Positions 8,447-17,079 of a stretch of DNA of 64,000 nt are shown piece after piece. Source of the DNA: Glaciimonas sp. PAMC28666. Its GTDB lineage: Bacteria > Pseudomonadota > Gammaproteobacteria > Burkholderiales > Burkholderiaceae_D. Each line of letters begins with the position of its first letter. Within the stretch, counting starts at the first letter, position 1. The notes beneath the pieces are model-generated. The model did no database searches, was not told the DNA's origin, and saw only the letters and a program-made list of their open reading frames with translations. A program made the position numbers and the translations under genes. The stretch covers positions 4,402,001 through 4,466,000 of the forward strand of contig NZ_CP070304.1 of the NCBI RefSeq assembly GCF_016917355.1. Reading direction: 5' to 3'.

Positions 8447-9237
8447 AGTACGTCTTTCTGCTTACTGGCAGCCTGATTTGATTCAGCTTGTTCGTTTGCC
8501 TGTTGTTCTTTTTTAAGTCTGGCACGCTCTATTGCTGCCTGAATGATCGCTTTTTTGCGTTCTTGTTCTGCTTTCTGCTCAGGACTGTTTGTCACTTCCG
8601 CCGCAATAACTTTTAATTTTTCTGCTGCTTTAGCAGCAAGACGGTCGTCATTTTCCTGCTTTTCACGGGTTAACCGAGCGCTCCGGAAATCGTGACGCTG
8701 GCGCGCTTCATCCGCTTGTTGTTGGGTCCAAGCGTCCCAGCCAGTCTTGCCGGGAGTGACATCAACCATGCTAATGCAGTCGACGGGACAAGGCGCAACA
8801 CACAGATCGCAACCAGTGCACAGATCTTCAATGATGGTATGCATTTGCTTGGCCGCACCGATGATGGCGTCAGCCGGACAGGCCTGAATACATAATGTGC
8901 AGCCGATACAAACCGCTTCATCGATGACGGCACGTGGGCGCGGGCGTTCGACACCATTGATCGGGTTGAGCGGAATGACAGGGGCGTGCAGCAGTTGCGC
9001 CAACCTGTTGATGCCTTGTTGTCCGCCCGGCGGGCATTGATTGTAGAGCGCGCTGCCGTCGGCGATCGCTTCAGCATAGGGACGGCAACCAGAAAAACCG
9101 CATTTGGTGCATTGGGTTTGCGGTAGCAGCGCTTCGATACTATCGACGAGTTGGGCAAGCTGGACGGGGGAGGGAATGTTTTTTTTAGACACAGCAGAGA
9201 GTAACAACATAAAAGATTCATTATCCGCGTAAATCAT
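8443..9237 (-). CDS. rsxB: RsxB/RnfB-like electron transport ferredoxin
   Basis: Iron-sulfur protein of the RnfB/RsxB family, 264 residues. An N-terminal 4Fe-4S domain is marked by QCTKCGFSGCRPYA and a later Cys in YNQCPPGG. Two ferredoxin clusters follow: CIGCTLCIQACP and CTGCDLCVAPCP. The last 80 residues are charged and Lys/Glu-rich. The N-terminal membrane anchor typical of RnfB is missing or very short, and no other rsx/rnf subunits are nearby, as in betaproteobacteria that keep a stand-alone copy. The start is uncertain: ATG at 9237 or 9210. Confidence 0.88.
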   Translation of the reverse strand: MIYADNESFMLLLSAVSKKNIPSPVQLAQLVDSIEALLPQTQCTKCGFSGCRPYAEAIADGSALYNQCPPGGQQGINRLAQLLHAPVIPLNPINGVERPRPRAVIDEAVCIGCTLCIQACPADAIIGAAKQMHTIIEDLCTGCDLCVAPCPVDCISMVDVTPGKTGWDAWTQQQADEARQRHDFRSARLTREKQENDDRLAAKAAEKLKVIAAEVTNSPEQKAEQERKKAIIQAAIERARLKKEQQANEQAESNQAASKQKDVL

Positions 9238-9254
9238 CGGAGGATGAAATAGAA

Positions 9255-9313
9255 AAAGCCACCCTGTTTAAAAGAGTGGCCTTTCAACGTCGGGATAGCG
9301 CATCCCGAACGTT
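9255..9313. terminator. double hairpin, bidirectional terminator region
   Basis: Two inverted repeats in tandem: one around AAAGCCAC / GTGGCCTTT (9255-9284) and a long one around AACGTCGGGAT / ATCCCGAACGTT (9286-9313). They lie between two minus-strand genes and probably terminate the PHA depolymerase transcript ahead of the RsxB-like operon. Confidence 0.55.
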
Positions 9314-9333
9314 GTAAATTCATATCATTATCA

Positions 9334-10569
9334 TTACGCGTTCGTTTTGATAAATTCAGTGATTTTCGGGGCAATCAATTCACGCCAGCGGCGACCGGAA
9401 AATATTCCATAATGTCCGCATTTTTCTGCTGTGAAATGTTGCTTCATTGTTTCTGGAATCGCTGAACATAAATCATGCGCGACTTTGGTTTGCCCAGGGC
9501 CGGAAATATCATCCAGTTCGCCTTCAATCGTAAATAGCGCAACGGTTTTGATGTCTTGTGGTTTAACGAGTTTACCGTCAATTTCCCACGTTCCCGCCGG
9601 CAGACTGAAATCCTGAAATACCGTTTTAATGGTTTCCAGATAATAGTCGACAGGCATATCCAGGACGGCGTTGTATTCATCATAAAACTTACGATGATTT
9701 TCGGCGGACTCGTTGTCGCCCTGACGCAGGTGCATATAAAAATCCCAATGGCTTTGCGCATGACGGTTCGGATTCATTGCCACGAAACCTGCATGCTGCA
9801 GAAAACCGGGGTATACCTTGCGTCCGGCACCGGGATAATTCGATGGCACGGTATAGATTACGGTATTTTCAAACCAGCTAAACGGCTTTTCGGTGGCCAG
9901 ATCATTGACTTCCGTTGGCGAAATACGGGCATCGATCGGGCCGCCCATCATCGTCATGCTTTTCGGTAGTTTTGGATCTTTTGCACTCGCCATCAAGGAG
10001 ATCGCAGCAAGCACCGGCACCGTCGGCTGACAGACTGAGATGACGTGCAGATCGGGGCCTAGCAGACGAATAAAGTCCTGAATATAGAAGACGTAATCGT
10101 GCAAATGGAATGCACCTTCGGATTCCGGCACCATCCGTGCATCGGTCCAGTCAGTAATATAAACGTCGTGGTCCTGAAGCAAAACATTGACCGTATCGCG
10201 CAACAGCGTGGAATGGTGTCCAGATAAAGGCGCAACCAACAAAACGGTTGGTTGCTTGAGCGCGACAAATTCTTTTTTACTGACGTCTTTTTTGAAATGC
10301 AACAGCCGGCAAAATGGCTTCGTTATCTCGACTTCTTCGATAATGGCGATTTCTTTGCCATTAACCAAAGTGGTGTTGATGTCAAAATTTGGCTTTTCGT
10401 AATCCTTACCGAGCCGATACATTAATTCGTAGCCCGCGGCGATACGTTGCGCAAAGGGCGCATGGGCCAGTGGAGAAACGGGGTTCGTAAAGAGTTTGGC
10501 ACTTGTTTCTGCGAACTGTACCAAAGGCGTTAATAGAGAACGACTGAATTCGTGCATGTGATAGAGCAT
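9334..10569 (-). CDS. phaZ: intracellular polyhydroxyalkanoate depolymerase
   Basis: A 411-residue alpha/beta hydrolase that matches intracellular PHB depolymerases (PhaZ1 type), which hydrolyse stored polyhydroxybutyrate in cytoplasmic granules. It starts MLYHMHEFSRSLLTP and carries the lipase-like box SVCQPTVPV with Cys as the likely nucleophile. Later AEKCGHYGIFSGRRWR supplies the catalytic His and DDISGPGQT a probable Asp. No signal peptide, consistent with an intracellular enzyme. It marks the left core-genome edge of the accessory island. Confidence 0.93.
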   Translation of the reverse strand: MLYHMHEFSRSLLTPLVQFAETSAKLFTNPVSPLAHAPFAQRIAAGYELMYRLGKDYEKPNFDINTTLVNGKEIAIIEEVEITKPFCRLLHFKKDVSKKEFVALKQPTVLLVAPLSGHHSTLLRDTVNVLLQDHDVYITDWTDARMVPESEGAFHLHDYVFYIQDFIRLLGPDLHVISVCQPTVPVLAAISLMASAKDPKLPKSMTMMGGPIDARISPTEVNDLATEKPFSWFENTVIYTVPSNYPGAGRKVYPGFLQHAGFVAMNPNRHAQSHWDFYMHLRQGDNESAENHRKFYDEYNAVLDMPVDYYLETIKTVFQDFSLPAGTWEIDGKLVKPQDIKTVALFTIEGELDDISGPGQTKVAHDLCSAIPETMKQHFTAEKCGHYGIFSGRRWRELIAPKITEFIKTNA

Positions 10570-10927
10570 ACAAACCTCTTAAGTGACGCTTTGACGGGAA
10601 CAAGGGGATGACTATGTCGCAAGGCCGCAAGTTGATTTATTTTAATTTTTCGTGTTGCTTTAGTGTTGCTCAGTGACAGGCATAAAAATTGCTGATAGGC
10701 AATGTATTTCTTTATCCCATCTGTATTATATAGTGTATCTCCGAATGCATTCGATTCACGGGTTCGGTTGGCCTTCAATGTTGGTATAAAACACCCCTCA
10801 AGCGCAACGACTCGCTCCCCCTGAATAGTAAAACATGGTTCTTTGCACCGAGATCTGTGGGCGGGGCTGGTTCGACCTTATTGTTTCGGACTTTAACTGA
10901 GCCAAAATTCAGGCTCGGTACCCGAAC

Positions 10928-10988
10928 TTTCGTCTTTGTCCTAACGACAGCCATAACCCCAAAATGATATGTTGAACTCTCTTTTAGC
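10928..10988 (+). promoter_or_regulatory. shared regulatory motif and promoter block, copy 1
   Basis: TTTCGTCTTTGTCCTA at 10928-10943 recurs with one mismatch at 16834 and 22464. For about 45 bases downstream this copy and the one at 16834-16897 stay similar: CGACAG, then AATGATAT (10963-10970, a possible -10 region), TTGAACT and TTTTAGC. It lies about 310 bases before the giant gene 1 start. It is read as a regulator binding site plus promoter; the regulator is unknown. Confidence 0.5.
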
Positions 10989-11107
10989 GAGGGAGGAAAA
11001 AATTTCCCCCAGATTGATTTTCCTATCTGGCGATCCGACGCATCGAGCTCAGGGGAGTTGCTTCGTTGGAAACGCGTTCAATTGTAAGAAATAAGAAGTA
11101 AAAATAA

Positions 11108-11172
11108 TAACTAATAACTAATAACTAATAACTAATAGCTAATAACTAATAACCTAATAACTAATATCCTAA
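11108..11172. repeat. heptamer tandem repeat TAACTAA, 9 units
   Basis: Nine head-to-tail units of TAACTAA with minor variants (TAGCTAA, TAACCTAA, TATCCTAA) lie 80 bases ahead of giant gene 1. Such a tract can change length by replication slippage. No counterpart was seen ahead of giant gene 2. Confidence 0.85.
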
Positions 11173-11254
11173 TCAGTAAGCATTTCCGTGTCAGCGCTTT
11201 TGCCACTCCTCCCATAAGGCGTCCTCTCTTACTTTAACGTGCCATGGAATACCT

Positions 11255-14200
11255 ATGCCGAATACATCCGCTTCCGCTTCGAATCGCTCCACTACGGCAT
11301 CTGCGGCCCGTCGCATGGTCGTGTCGCCTCACGCAACTTCAAACGTCAGCTCGCACCTTGGACAGGCGGTTAGAGGCTGCACAAATACCGCTATGTCGGC
11401 GACAGGCGGCAGGTTACCCACGCACTCAAAACTCCATCGGCCAACCCGTAAAGAGCGAAATGTGGTGAGAGATAACGAAGACCAGAACAGAATCGGAGAA
11501 TTGCAGGAAATCGGCAGGGGCCTGCTTTCACCGTGGGATCAGAGCATGCCCGTTGCACAACCGGGTTGTAGGGCTTTAATAGCCTCTGCGGTTTTAGGAT
11601 TTGCTTCGGTTCCGATGACACTGTGGTCACATTACCGCACAGAGAACGGAATGCATTTTCCTGTTATCGATAGGAAAAAGGGCGAGCCGCCTGCGACCAC
11701 CCCCAATGACGGCAGTCGTACTGCTAATCCGGTTGGAGGTGATAGCACCGCATCAGTGGGCTTAGAGTTGCCAACGCTGAGAAATATCGGCAGCCAGATT
11801 GTAAAGTACGGGCAAGAAATGTACGCAAACCTTCCGGCCTTACCAACTTTATTGCAGGGGGTTGCTGCAAATACTCAGATCGAATCGGACCCATTTTGGG
11901 CACCGGGCTATCAAGATAAAAAGAAAGATCCCGTTCCCGAGACATTACCCACTGCTAAAACAGAGAGCGAGACCAGTGTCCCTTCCACGTCTGCTGCCCC
12001 TTCTATAATTACCATTAACATCGCAACTACATTTTTAGACAAGGACCGGTCCTGGGCACCCATAAAAAAAGAGACGATCCTGAATGGCATTAACGCTTAT
12101 CAGCGCTGGCCCGCGAATATCCCTCAAGACGCTCGACTCAAAGGGTTAAGAACCGAACGCCCGTGCGATCCGGCACTGAACATTGATCAATTGCTGGATA
12201 CATTCGGACCGATCATGCCGCGCAAGATGGGCAACGCGGCATTGGTTAATCAGTACGAGTACGCGGTGTTTAAATATGCCATCCACAATCAGTTAGGCCC
12301 AGGCGATAACAATTTTTTTTCTAGTGATCCGGCCCGACCACAAGTAGCCCTATCTCAGGCGGTTCTTCAAAGCGATGTTGCACATATATTTTTTAATTCC
12401 TTAGGTCACACCTTTTCGTTGTTAGACGCGCAACCTCTGGAGAAACTTGTTCGCGAGAGTGTTGATATTTTTCTGAGAACGAATCCGCCATTGAATACAC
12501 TTGGCAGTTTTGCTACCAACCTCAAAGTGGATGTGAATCGACGGTTTAATTTTCCCGGCCACGCATTCACTACGGAAGCGCATACGAGACTTACAACGCT
12601 TTTGATCTGGTTCGTGGAATCAGAATTGAGTGCTATTGATCCTTTATTCAACACACAAGTTAATGTGAGCGGTGCCGATTTTGGGCAACTGCAATACAAG
12701 AGCGATGATGCAGCGTTAATGCGCATTGGAGCAGGATTTATTGCCAGATTTTCGACCAACTATTCGAAGCCCCTGACAACCGTTTTATTGAGAGAGGCAG
12801 GACTGCACTGCCTGATTGATCTCACACGGGAGCAATGGCCGTCCACGACCTACGACTCATTGTTGCAATTCAGCAGGGGTCTTCCGCAAAACTCGCCCGG
12901 AAAGTCTGGTGCCACCACCGATGAGAAGGTAAAGGTTGCGCTTGCAGCAATGATTGCACCGGAAATGCCCAGAATACAGCTTATGAAGCTGGTCAAAGTA
13001 AAAGAGGATTCATTCACTCAGGCGGTCAATGATCAAGTTAGTAACAATGCACTCCATCAAAGGCAATCACAAGACGCGCTGAAAAATCTCATAAGGGCAA
13101 AGTTCGATTTATATAGTTACGGACTTGCGCACTTGCCTTTAAGCGATCGCGAGAACTTGATCTGTGAATCCAATAGAAATCTGCTCCGGATCTATACGCC
13201 TAAAGTTACTTTATATGAAGCATCCCATGCAGGTGTGGCATATCAAGCGTCGTTCAATGGAACCTCTGGCCTGATTTTAGCGGCCGGGCCAAAGGAGAGT
13301 GATGGAAGTATTGACTATTATTTGTTTTCTGAAGAGCGCAGCTGGGGTTCGCCCGTCGTCTCGAAAATTACCGAACAAATACGTCGAACCGGTACCGTTA
13401 ATCAATATGTTAGCGAAAATCATTTAGCCTTTACCAGTAGCATTCGTTTTCCGTCGACGGATCAAACGGCTTTCGATACCACCGTGTTCTCGGTTTCGGC
13501 GACCACTTTGGATGAGATTGCATTTTCGGTGAGCGACGCATTAAGCTATCCACCAGAAATCCATAACGGACTTTCCGTCGTATCCCCATCGCAGCCGTTG
13601 AAGCCAGGTCTAGCCGAGAAAATTTTCCATTCGAAGATTTTTTCTATTGGTAAATTCGTGGTTGGCATATTTCCAGGAGGGAATTGCGTTATCGCTGTGC
13701 TCGATGTGGCGGAAATGATTGCGTTACCAGCAAAAACAGATGCGGAGTTGATCGAGCAAGGAATAACGTTAGCAGTAGATTCACTTTTTTGCTTCACTGG
13801 AATGATTAAATTAGGGGAAACGCGCAATATTATACGTTCGGCCCGCGCTGCTTTTAACTACCGGACGCCGGAGGAATTCGGCGCTGTCAAAGTGGCGAAG
13901 CAAGAGGCGGAGCCGCCGAGCGATGTTGCACAACCCATTCTCGCTGATGGTCGGGAGCTAACGGGAAGAGCAGAAAAAGAGATGTCACATCAGGAGCTGC
14001 GCTTCAGGACCGGTATTTCCGAATTAGTCGATATCGCGCCCTTGAAGGCACCCACCTTTCCCGATATCATTTCTATTCATGACGACACCTTGAACGTACC
14101 GTATGCGCTGCGTCCGGAAGGTCTTATTCAAAAATCGGACGGAGGCCCCGTATTTATCATTATGGATGTGGGTGAGCCTGGAAAAAGAGTCAGTTATCTC

Positions 14201-16501
14201 TGGAACGAATCAGACCGTCAGCTGGAGCAGCAGACCGATCAATGGCTGAGCGCATATGGCCATTTGATGGATAGAGATCCGAAGGTGCTGGCGCTGTTTA
14301 TACAGGATCTGACACGGCGTTTTTATTCAAAGCATATCTCAGATACGCTGTACCACAATAAATGCGTTACCGCATTGAATCAACGTCAATATCAAAGTCA
14401 CTTTGACCATCCTCCGGACGGGGAGGTTAATGGTGTTTATCATGTCGGAGATCGCCGTTACATCAAGATTGTTGATCAATTCTATTTGCTGGCGGAGAAG
14501 CAGGTTTCACCTGCAGTTGAGCGTATTGTAGGTCAAGGAATACCGGAAGATCTGCAACTGGATGTGCAGTATGACAGCGCATCCTGGCAGGTAAAGAACA
14601 ATCATCTGATCAAGCCGTTGCCTCAGCTTCCAGATAGCGTCACTTCTTTTGGTGAAGCTTTGAAAAAGGGCTTTAATTTACCAGAGGGGTGGCAGTCAAC
14701 CGCGATGTACATCGATAGTCAGAATGGTGATCAATTCATTTTCAGCTTCCAGGATAAGGGCGGGAATACCTTGTATCGCCGCGGACCCGACCGAAAAAAT
14801 GCACTTGAAATGCTCTCAAGGGAAGAGTTCGACGAAAATCGCTGCGGTAGGGTACGGCGCTCTCCGCAGCCAGGCGGTGCCGCTGCCGGGTGTAGCTCAA
14901 TGGGCCCGCATATCATACCGCTTTCGCCGGAATCCGCGCGAGCTAGCGCAATAAACCAGCTGGTTGCGTTGGATGTGGAGACGCGTCCTTACTATGAGCG
15001 TCCGCTCCTTCGACTTGAAATAGTGCGTGATGTCGAAACAATCAATAGGCATTTCCAGGAAAATTCCGAACTTCGGCAACGTGCCTTCGTTTTACTCTCG
15101 CGCATGGAAAGTAAGCCTACCTTAGTGTTACCACGCGCAATCCAGGAAATGGGAACTCTTATGCAGGGCAGGGTTGCAGTGCCCGCTGAAACGTTAAAAA
15201 ACCTGACTAATTTTTGGGAAAGTATCCAGCGGCAAATAGCCAAGGAATCTGCTGATGGCCTCCGCGTAAATGATCCCGCTTTACAAAAGATTTGCCAGAT
15301 AGGTTTACAGCTCTGTATGAAACTGCGCTCGTACAATGCTCTGGGTGATACCTATACGTCAAAAGTACGAAAATTAAATCAATTGAATTATGATTATGAG
15401 TCCCGGTTTCTAATCCCACAGCAGAGAGCGAGTTCCCGGCTTTGGAAAACCATTTTTGGTCCAGTCTTTACATCGCAATTCGCCACTGCCCAAGGCTGGA
15501 CATTTGAAACCCACGCCAAAGGTATATCGCAAATCCGCGAAAAATATGGCGTGGAAGTTGCACACGATATTAGCTATGCTTACGCTGACAGTCATGAACT
15601 CGCAGGGGATTTAGTCGATTGGTCGAGAGCCGATCCGGCCGCATTTTGGAGACAAATATCTTCCTTTTTTCATGTTTCCGGTGCGCTGTCGCCTCCGGCC
15701 CAAAATCTATTAGTACGCACTTTGTCTAAATTCGAGCAATGTGCCCATCCTCAAAAAATGGATGCGCTGCGGGTTATTTCTCCAGCAGTCAGCCCAGATG
15801 GAATTCAGTATCGATACAGTCTGCAAGAACATGCAGAAGGTATCCCTCAGGAAGCGTCGTTATTTGGAAATGTCGTGTCTGCTTATACGTATGAAGGAGG
15901 TAAAAACCAGGGAAAGATCTATTTGACCACCACAACTTTTTTATCACCCACCAGTAATGCAGCTGAGTTGCAGGAAACGCTGCAGCATGAGTTGTCGCAT
16001 TTGGCAATACCGAAAAGTGCAGACGAAATCTATCTCAATACAGATAGATCAAAATTTGGCCATTATTCGGCCGGTGCACTCGGTCGCCAGGCTGATGTAA
16101 TACTCGATTCACAAGAGGCGTTTTTGAAATATATCGAGGATAACCCTGCTCAAAAGAGCGGCTTTCTACTGCATTGCAAAGTCCACTTACCTGGCACTCT
16201 GAGGACGTATTTCCCAGAGGGGGTAGAAGGGACTTCTATCGATAAATCGCGCTTCAGGGCCTTCGTTATCGCACTCTTCAAAGGTCCCCCCGACATAAAA
16301 ATCAAGGCGTTCCTGATGCCGGATATATTTGTCGCATGGTTTCAGCATATGGCGAAAGGGCTACCAAAGTCAGCCTCCCCCGTGAGTGCTGGCGCTGAGC
16401 GAAGACAAAAGCGTGAGGCATCAACGATGGCGGTAGAGGCTGAGATCGAGAGGCTTCTGGTACGTGACGCGTTTGAGACGATCAGACGGGAAGAGGTATA
16501 A
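11255..16501 (+). CDS. giant HExxH protein 1, putative secreted toxin/effector
   Basis: A 1748-residue protein, paralogous along its whole length to the next gene. There is no Sec signal; the first 80 residues are Ser/Arg/Thr-rich, compatible with type III export. Hydrophobic stretches lie at about 105-125 (IASAVLGFASVPM) and 795-850, the latter possibly membrane-inserting. A GVYHVGDRRYIKI segment resembles repeats seen in large dermonecrotic-type toxins (impression only). R1199-V-R-R1202 and R1717-Q-K-R1720 fit furin-type sites. H1578-E-L-S-H1582 is the zinc-protease HExxH motif, followed by DRS..GHYSAGALGRQ. ATG at 11255 has only a weak ribosome site (GGAA). It lies beside the T3SS island and shares an upstream motif with invF. 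Function is inferred; the family is not recognised. Confidence 0.8.
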   Translation: MPNTSASASNRSTTASAARRMVVSPHATSNVSSHLGQAVRGCTNTAMSATGGRLPTHSKLHRPTRKERNVVRDNEDQNRIGELQEIGRGLLSPWDQSMPVAQPGCRALIASAVLGFASVPMTLWSHYRTENGMHFPVIDRKKGEPPATTPNDGSRTANPVGGDSTASVGLELPTLRNIGSQIVKYGQEMYANLPALPTLLQGVAANTQIESDPFWAPGYQDKKKDPVPETLPTAKTESETSVPSTSAAPSIITINIATTFLDKDRSWAPIKKETILNGINAYQRWPANIPQDARLKGLRTERPCDPALNIDQLLDTFGPIMPRKMGNAALVNQYEYAVFKYAIHNQLGPGDNNFFSSDPARPQVALSQAVLQSDVAHIFFNSLGHTFSLLDAQPLEKLVRESVDIFLRTNPPLNTLGSFATNLKVDVNRRFNFPGHAFTTEAHTRLTTLLIWFVESELSAIDPLFNTQVNVSGADFGQLQYKSDDAALMRIGAGFIARFSTNYSKPLTTVLLREAGLHCLIDLTREQWPSTTYDSLLQFSRGLPQNSPGKSGATTDEKVKVALAAMIAPEMPRIQLMKLVKVKEDSFTQAVNDQVSNNALHQRQSQDALKNLIRAKFDLYSYGLAHLPLSDRENLICESNRNLLRIYTPKVTLYEASHAGVAYQASFNGTSGLILAAGPKESDGSIDYYLFSEERSWGSPVVSKITEQIRRTGTVNQYVSENHLAFTSSIRFPSTDQTAFDTTVFSVSATTLDEIAFSVSDALSYPPEIHNGLSVVSPSQPLKPGLAEKIFHSKIFSIGKFVVGIFPGGNCVIAVLDVAEMIALPAKTDAELIEQGITLAVDSLFCFTGMIKLGETRNIIRSARAAFNYRTPEEFGAVKVAKQEAEPPSDVAQPILADGRELTGRAEKEMSHQELRFRTGISELVDIAPLKAPTFPDIISIHDDTLNVPYALRPEGLIQKSDGGPVFIIMDVGEPGKRVSYLWNESDRQLEQQTDQWLSAYGHLMDRDPKVLALFIQDLTRRFYSKHISDTLYHNKCVTALNQRQYQSHFDHPPDGEVNGVYHVGDRRYIKIVDQFYLLAEKQVSPAVERIVGQGIPEDLQLDVQYDSASWQVKNNHLIKPLPQLPDSVTSFGEALKKGFNLPEGWQSTAMYIDSQNGDQFIFSFQDKGGNTLYRRGPDRKNALEMLSREEFDENRCGRVRRSPQPGGAAAGCSSMGPHIIPLSPESARASAINQLVALDVETRPYYERPLLRLEIVRDVETINRHFQENSELRQRAFVLLSRMESKPTLVLPRAIQEMGTLMQGRVAVPAETLKNLTNFWESIQRQIAKESADGLRVNDPALQKICQIGLQLCMKLRSYNALGDTYTSKVRKLNQLNYDYESRFLIPQQRASSRLWKTIFGPVFTSQFATAQGWTFETHAKGISQIREKYGVEVAHDISYAYADSHELAGDLVDWSRADPAAFWRQISSFFHVSGALSPPAQNLLVRTLSKFEQCAHPQKMDALRVISPAVSPDGIQYRYSLQEHAEGIPQEASLFGNVVSAYTYEGGKNQGKIYLTTTTFLSPTSNAAELQETLQHELSHLAIPKSADEIYLNTDRSKFGHYSAGALGRQADVILDSQEAFLKYIEDNPAQKSGFLLHCKVHLPGTLRTYFPEGVEGTSIDKSRFRAFVIALFKGPPDIKIKAFLMPDIFVAWFQHMAKGLPKSASPVSAGAERRQKREASTMAVEAEIERLLVRDAFETIRREEV

Positions 16502-17079
16502 ATACTTCGATGTAATTACGCGATTTTCAAACAAAACGACCGAACTCTTGCATCCGATAAATCCTCTAAATTCATCATCCAGGGTTGCCAATGTCCGCTT
16601 TCTTCAACTGTCGATCACCGGCAATCATGCCCGATCGAACCAAAAAAACGCAAGCCAACACAACGTAATTTGTCGATGTGCGCTTTATTTTTGCGACATC
16701 TGAATATAGAAAATTTTACTAAAAAACCGGCCGTGAGGGTCGGGATCCATTTTTTGTTATCCGAGAAGACCGGTGTATATACGAAAAAAAGAGCAATGAT
16801 CTGGATGCAAAAGAGTTGACCAGCTAGTCCCACTTTCGTCTTGGTCCTAGCGACAGGCAGAAGTTTTAATGATATTTTTTGAACTGCTTGTTTTAGCTGG
16901 CTTGGCTAACTATCTGATTCGGAGCACCGTTCGTGCGACGCTAAACCAGGCATTAAGTCAATCAATAGGCGTTGTTCATTTTGTCGATGATTATTTGCTC
17001 TCAAAAAGAACGCGAATCATCATTACTTTATTACCGAATTTAGTCGCCGCCTCCATCGTCAACGAAACAAGGGATGCTC
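16502..17079. other. intergenic region between giant genes
   Basis: About 580 bases. Apart from the regulatory block at 16834-16897 no feature is clear. A 72-codon frame at 16869-17087 exists but its start lies inside the conserved promoter block and it has no equivalent before giant gene 1, so it is not called as a gene. Confidence 0.6.
16834..16897 (+). promoter_or_regulatory. shared regulatory motif and promoter block, copy 2
   Basis: TTTCGTCTTGGTCCTA at 16834-16849, then CGACAG, AATGATAT (16868-16875), TTGAACT and TTTTAGC, in the same order and spacing as copy 1. This indicates that the gene duplication included its promoter and that the block has been kept while surrounding bases diverged. 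It lies about 230 bases before the giant gene 2 start. Confidence 0.5.

Larger units (their letters stand above)
10570..11254. other. long intergenic region upstream of giant protein 1
   Basis: About 685 bases with no convincing gene. It holds the upstream region of phaZ, a hairpin TGAGCC..GGCTC (about 10898-10918), a 16-base motif shared with two other loci (10928-10943), a conserved promoter-like block to 10988, and a heptamer tandem repeat (11108-11172). These are listed separately. Confidence 0.6.

Noticed and set aside
10928..10955. PIP/hrp_II box (TTCG-N16-TTCG) in the shared motif
   Set aside because: TTCG is present once but no second TTCG lies 16 bases on, and the T3SS is of the Inv-Mxi-Spa rather than Hrp2 class.
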